Source of the DNA: Propionivibrio sp.
GTDB lineage: Bacteria; Pseudomonadota; Gammaproteobacteria; Burkholderiales; Rhodocyclaceae
Length of the DNA: 10,083 nucleotides
Assembly (NCBI GenBank): GCA_017990155.1
Contig: JAGNOM010000073.1
Location: 1-10,083, forward strand
Direction of reading: 5' to 3'
Part shown: positions 7,436 through 10,083 of the stretch, in pieces
Layout of the letters: each line of letters opens with the position of its first letter
Numbering within the stretch: position 1 is the first letter of the stretch
The notes under the pieces: model-generated
Told to the model about the DNA's origin: nothing
Database searches by the model: none
Seen by the model: the letters and a program-made list of their open reading frames with translations, nothing else
Program-made: the position numbers and the translations under genes

Positions 7436-7537
7436 GACTTTCCTTTTTGGTGTATCCGGGGGTAAGGCCGGTGACAAATGGTAGGAGGAGTTGAAACGTC
7501 GAGGTACCAGCCAAGCATTTTTTTCGCGCCTTGGCCT
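7436..7537 (-). promoter_or_regulatory. Predicted hppA 5' leader with terminal hairpin and Shine-Dalgarno
   Basis: If transcription starts near 7537, as the promoter predicts, the hppA leader is about 100 bases long. GCCAAG and CTTGGC (7530-7535 and 7510-7515) form a 6-bp stem around an A-rich 14-base loop, almost at the 5' end. Further down, a CTCCTCCTAC stretch (7481-7490) resembles the 16S anti-Shine-Dalgarno and could pair weakly with the ribosome site AAGGA (7441-7445). I recognise no known riboswitch class. Confidence 0.35.
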
Positions 7538-7543
7538 ACGATA

Positions 7544-7572
7544 AGTCTACACCCAAGGGGTAGTTGACACAA
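7544..7572 (-). promoter_or_regulatory. Candidate sigma-70 promoter of hppA
   Basis: On the minus strand, TTGTGT (7572-7567) and TAGACT (7549-7544) are separated by exactly 17 bases. Each matches four of six consensus positions. The spacer holds an imperfect inverted repeat, CTACACCC-AA-GGGGTAG (7547-7563), which could be an operator. The promoter lies 109 bases or more upstream of the hppA ATG and downstream of the sppA terminator hairpin, so hppA can be transcribed by itself. Confidence 0.45.
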
Positions 7573-7591
7573 TCAAAGGGGAACTAAAACG

Positions 7592-7620
7592 ACGTTCCAC
7601 TGTCGCGCCCGCAACGTTCC
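7592..7620. repeat. Direct repeats upstream of the hppA promoter
   Basis: The heptamer ACGTTCC (GGAACGT in the direction of hppA) occurs at 7592-7598 and 7614-7620, with starts 22 bases apart, close to two helical turns. The pair sits about 20 to 50 bases upstream of the proposed -35 box, where activator sites are commonly found. With only two short copies, chance is a real possibility. Confidence 0.3.
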
Positions 7621-7638
7621 AGGCAGCCATTCAGCACA

Positions 7639-7671
7639 AAAGTCCGGACAAGCAAGGAATGAGCGGACTTT
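7639..7671 (-). terminator. Probable terminator of the rluC-HAD-sppA operon
   Basis: AAAGTCCG (7639-7646) and CGGACTTT (7664-7671) form a perfect 8-bp inverted repeat around a 17-base loop, starting 15 bases after the sppA stop. In the minus direction the second arm continues as CGGACTTTTG, giving a four-T tail. The long loop and short T-run make it a modest terminator, but the position is right. Confidence 0.55.
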
Positions 7672-7685
7672 ATGGACCGGCCAAA

Positions 7686-8645
7686 TCAACGCATCAAAGC
7701 GCTGTCGCCACCACCAAAAATTTTCATCACGATGGATTGACTGACTTCTGCCCCCAAGCGCTTTGCGAAACGTTCGGCGATGTTTTCCTTGACCGAGTAA
7801 TCCAGAACTTTTTCGACCTTGATCAAGTCCCTGGCGACCGAATCAACCGTCCCATAGCCGTCAGCCAATCCCATCTCAACGCTTTGACTACCGGTCCACA
7901 TCAACCCCGAGAACATTTCCGGGGTCTCTTTCAAGCGCTTGCCACGTCCTTGACGGACGACATCAATGAATTGCTTATGAATCTCGTGCAACAACAGCTG
8001 CGCATGCTCTTTCTGGTTCTCGTCTTGAGGCGAAAATGGATCAAGAAAGCCCTTGTTGTCCCCGGCGGTTAACAGCCTTCGCTCCACGCCAAGCCTTTCC
8101 ATGGTTCCCGTAAACCCAAAGCCATCCATCAAAACTCCAATCGACCCGAGCACACTCGCCTTGTCGACAAGAATCTTGTCAGCCGCCGAAGCAATGTAGT
8201 ACCCGCCGGACGCGCACAAATCCTCGACCACTACGTAAAGAGGGATTGCACTGTGCTTGGCACGCAAACGGCGAATCTCATCGTAGACAATCCCTGACTG
8301 GACGGGGCTTCCCCCGGGACTGTTGATTCTCAGAATTACGCCGGCCGTTCTTTTGTCTTCAAAAGCAGACTGGAGTGCTCCATTGATCTTTTCAGCACTT
8401 GCGTCGCCTGTGGCGTTGATCACACCACGCACGTTGATTAGTGCCGTGTGCTTGCCATCCGCAAGTTTTTCCGACCCACCACCCCAATCAACAACAAGAA
8501 CGAGCGCTGTAACCAAGTAGGCCAAAATCGCCAGCTTGAAGAATATTCCCCAGCGTCGCTTGGCTCTCTGTTCCTTGATTGAGGCAAAAGCGATCTTCTC
8601 CAAGAGTCTTCGTTCCCAATTCGGACTTGTATCAGGTGTATCCAA
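7686..8645 (-). CDS. sppA: Signal peptide peptidase SppA (S49 family, short form)
   Basis: This 319-residue membrane-anchored serine peptidase belongs to the family that degrades signal peptides and other membrane peptides on the periplasmic side. A cytoplasmic basic N-terminus (residues 1-33) leads into one transmembrane helix (about 34-52). The ClpP-like fold shows RINSPGGSP (106-114) and the nucleophile serine Ser146 in DLCASGGYYIASAADKI. VLGSIGVL lies at 165-172, and Lys198 in AGDNKGFLDPF is the likely general base. The Ser-Lys distance of 52 equals that of the short Bacillus SppA dyad as I recall it (S147/K199). The length fits the short form with one S49 domain. The start is TTG at 8645, the first start codon after an in-frame stop 24 bases upstream, with only a weak GGA before it. 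It follows the HAD gene after a 100-base gap and probably shares the rluC transcript. Confidence 0.93.
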   Translation of the reverse strand: MDTPDTSPNWERRLLEKIAFASIKEQRAKRRWGIFFKLAILAYLVTALVLVVDWGGGSEKLADGKHTALINVRGVINATGDASAEKINGALQSAFEDKRTAGVILRINSPGGSPVQSGIVYDEIRRLRAKHSAIPLYVVVEDLCASGGYYIASAADKILVDKASVLGSIGVLMDGFGFTGTMERLGVERRLLTAGDNKGFLDPFSPQDENQKEHAQLLLHEIHKQFIDVVRQGRGKRLKETPEMFSGLMWTGSQSVEMGLADGYGTVDSVARDLIKVEKVLDYSVKENIAERFAKRLGAEVSQSIVMKIFGGGDSALMR

Positions 8646-8745
8646 AGCGATATTCCAGGTAAGAGATCAAGAAAAGCTTACGCCAGCGTGCATCGCGTAA
8701 TCGAAGTATATCTTGGAAAACAAAGTCCCCAATTGCCGCTCGGCA
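8646..8745 (-). other. Gap between HAD gene and sppA with a weak hairpin
   Basis: This 100-base gap is noncoding. TTACGC (8678-8683) and GCGTAA (8695-8700) form a 6-bp inverted repeat around 11 bases. On the minus strand it is followed by GCTTTTCTT, which could act as a weak attenuator between the HAD gene and sppA. I see no small gene here. Confidence 0.35.
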
Positions 8746-9402
8746 CTAGGCGTGCATGTTCAACCAATGCGCCAGCTCTTTTACCGATTGCAGTCGAGCA
8801 AGTGGATTCATCGCATCCAACGCCTCCGCGGAATGCGCACCATAGTCAACGGCAATAGCTGACACCCCCGCGTTTATTGCCATCTGCAAATCGTGCGTTG
8901 TGTCACCGATCATCAATGCGCGATCCGGAGCTACCGCGAATTCGGACAGGAGCTCTTCCAGCATCTGCGGATGCGGTTTTGAGTGACACTCGTCGGCACA
9001 GCGTGTCGCCAAGAAAAAATCCTTCAGCCCACAACGCTCTATCGCGCGGTTTAGTCCGATGCGACTCTTACCGGTAGCAATACCGAGAACGAACCCATTG
9101 CCATGAAGATCGGATATCAATTCAGCAACGCCATCAAAGAGATCAAGTTCGTGGTCTCGAGAGAGATAGTGGCAACGATAACGCTCGATCATTTGGGGGA
9201 ATCGATCCGCTGACAACGCCGGCACCGAATACCGCAAGGCATCAGCCAACCCAAGACCGATGACGTGCGATGCGCGCTCGTCGGAAGGCTCAGGCAGCCC
9301 AAGATCGCGGCACGCGGCCTGAATTGATGCGACGATGGCCGCGGTCGAATCGAGGAGCGTCCCGTCCCAGTCAAACACGAGAAGATCAAAGCTCTTGCCC
9401 AT
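8746..9402 (-). CDS. HAD-superfamily hydrolase, phosphoglycolate-phosphatase-like
   Basis: This 218-residue cytoplasmic phosphatase carries all four HAD motifs: DWDGT with nucleophile Asp11 and acid/base Asp13, Thr110 in IATGKSR, Lys142 in SKPHPQ, and the metal-binding acids in IGDTTHD (Asp167, Asp171). An alpha-helical cap lies between motifs I and II (about residues 17-90), which makes it subfamily IA, as in Gph. A Gph-type role, removing 2-phosphoglycolate, is plausible, but the true substrate cannot be told from sequence: pyrophosphatase and nucleotidase members look alike. I place the start at ATG 9402, preceded by AGGA two bases away, which is tight. ATG 9444 would add 14 residues unlike the family start and deepen the overlap. 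The start overlaps the rluC end by 17 bases, which suggests translational coupling. Confidence 0.9.
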   Translation of the reverse strand: MGKSFDLLVFDWDGTLLDSTAAIVASIQAACRDLGLPEPSDERASHVIGLGLADALRYSVPALSADRFPQMIERYRCHYLSRDHELDLFDGVAELISDLHGNGFVLGIATGKSRIGLNRAIERCGLKDFFLATRCADECHSKPHPQMLEELLSEFAVAPDRALMIGDTTHDLQMAINAGVSAIAVDYGAHSAEALDAMNPLARLQSVKELAHWLNMHA

Positions 9403-10083
9403 AGTCCTGCGGTTCGATACTTGAGAGGTGGCGAATGAACCCATCCAGACTCTTGGGTAATGGCGCTTCCATGTGCATCATTTCCCCACTTAACGGGTGC
9501 GACAACTGCATCTTCCACGCGTGCAAAAACATGCGCTTAAGTCCGGCTTTCTGTACTTCTCGGTTGAAAGCGAAATCACCGTACTTTTCATCCCCTGCGA
9601 TCGGGAATCCGAGGTGCGCCAGATGCACCCGAATCTGATGCGTACGCCCTGTTCTAAGTTCCGCTTCAAGCAGACTGAAGTTCTTCCAACGCGCCCGAAG
9701 CCTGAAGACGGTATGTGACGCCTTGCCCTCGTCCGCGACACGAACCCGACGCTCTCCCGAATCAAGCAGATATTTGTACAAAGGGAGCTTTACATGCCGC
9801 ACCTGATCCATCCAGCGCCCCTTGACCAATACCAGATAGCGCTTGTCGGTTGACCGGCCGCCGCTTCCGATGGCGCCTTCCCGAAACATATCGTGCAAGA
9901 CTGTCAGAGCACTTCGCTTTTTGCCAACCAGAAGTATTCCCGACGTTTCGCGATCCAATCGGTGGGCCAATTCAAGAAACCGCGACTGCGGACGCTGCCG
10001 GCGCAACGCTTCGATCACGCCAAAGCTGACGCCACTCCCGCCATGCACCGCGATCCCGGCCGGCTTATCGACAACCAGCAACG
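9386..10083 (-). CDS. rluC: Ribosomal large subunit pseudouridine synthase RluC (C-terminal part, cut by window edge)
   Basis: This is the catalytic domain of a 23S rRNA pseudouridine synthase. RluC in E. coli makes pseudouridines 955, 2504 and 2580. About 232 codons are visible; the N-terminal part, expected to carry the S4 RNA-binding domain, is beyond the right edge. Motifs seen are LLVVDKPAGIAVHGGSG at the edge, the catalytic aspartate in AHRLDRETSG, KKRSAL, KRYLVLVKGRW, LLDSGERRVRV, TGRTHQIRVH and GDEKYGDFAFNRE. The VHGGSG, GERRVRV and DREF-like segments favour RluC over RluD or RluA. The edge frame is open, so the apparent TTG at 10081 is not a start. It is the first visible gene of a leftward unit with the HAD phosphatase and sppA. 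Confidence 0.93.
   Translation of the reverse strand, partial: LLVVDKPAGIAVHGGSGVSFGVIEALRRQRPQSRFLELAHRLDRETSGILLVGKKRSALTVLHDMFREGAIGSGGRSTDKRYLVLVKGRWMDQVRHVKLPLYKYLLDSGERRVRVADEGKASHTVFRLRARWKNFSLLEAELRTGRTHQIRVHLAHLGFPIAGDEKYGDFAFNREVQKAGLKRMFLHAWKMQLSHPLSGEMMHMEAPLPKSLDGFIRHLSSIEPQDYGQEL

Noticed and set aside
7436..7477. TTG start for hppA at 7477
   Set aside because: The well-placed AGGA before ATG 7435 and the signal-peptide-like start there make the extra 14 residues unlikely.
7659..8072. 137-codon plus-strand frame opposite sppA
   Set aside because: It is antisense to the conserved C-terminal half of the peptidase and has no ribosome site or recognisable motif.
9403..9444. ATG start for the HAD hydrolase at 9444
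   Set aside because: It adds residues before the DWDGT motif that do not fit the family and lengthens the overlap with rluC to 59 bases.
1..10083. CRISPR arrays, tRNA or rRNA genes, insertion sequences, toxin-antitoxin or defence genes
   Set aside because: No regularly spaced repeats, tRNA-like clover arms, transposase motifs or known defence domains were seen on either strand.

Overview
The window looks like a chromosomal core region of a Gram-negative proteobacterium. A betaproteobacterium, perhaps of the Rhodocyclales type, is my best guess. The grounds are the TamA/TamB outer-membrane assembly pair, the rluC - HAD phosphatase - S49 peptidase order, and the high GC content. No RNA genes, insertion sequences, phage genes or CRISPR arrays are visible. 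All but one of the genes lie on the minus strand.

Layout from left to right. (1) At 1-3595, minus strand, an apparent envelope operon is transcribed leftward: a small LapA-domain membrane protein, then tamA (an Omp85 barrel with POTRA domains), then tamB, which is cut by the left edge. (2) At 3596-3815 is an intergenic region holding a perfect 17-bp palindrome flanked by direct TTTCAAA heptamers. It must contain the divergent promoters for the LapA-tamAB unit and for the gene on the right. (3) At 3816-4844, plus strand, is the only plus-strand gene, a 342-residue soluble protein I cannot assign. It converges on hppA, and a strong bidirectional terminator separates the two. (4) At 4988-7435, minus strand, is a large membrane-bound proton-pumping pyrophosphatase (hppA) with a divergent signature, an apparent N-terminal signal peptide, and a structured upstream region (promoter, direct repeats, leader hairpin). 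(5) At 7686-10083, minus strand, is a housekeeping operon transcribed leftward: rluC (cut by the right edge), a phosphoglycolate-phosphatase-like HAD hydrolase whose start overlaps rluC, and an SppA-type signal peptide peptidase.

Together the genes cover outer-membrane protein insertion (TamAB and possibly LapA), membrane energetics from pyrophosphate (HppA), membrane protein turnover (SppA), ribosome modification (RluC) and metabolite repair (HAD). By eye the left part (tamB/tamA) is clearly GC-richer than hppA: one hand-counted 60-base line in tamB is about 67% GC, while two in hppA are about 57% and 43%. I see no clear sign of an undescribed multi-gene system. The points most worth a second look are the divergent pyrophosphatase and its regulatory region, and the unassigned plus-strand gene with its palindrome.
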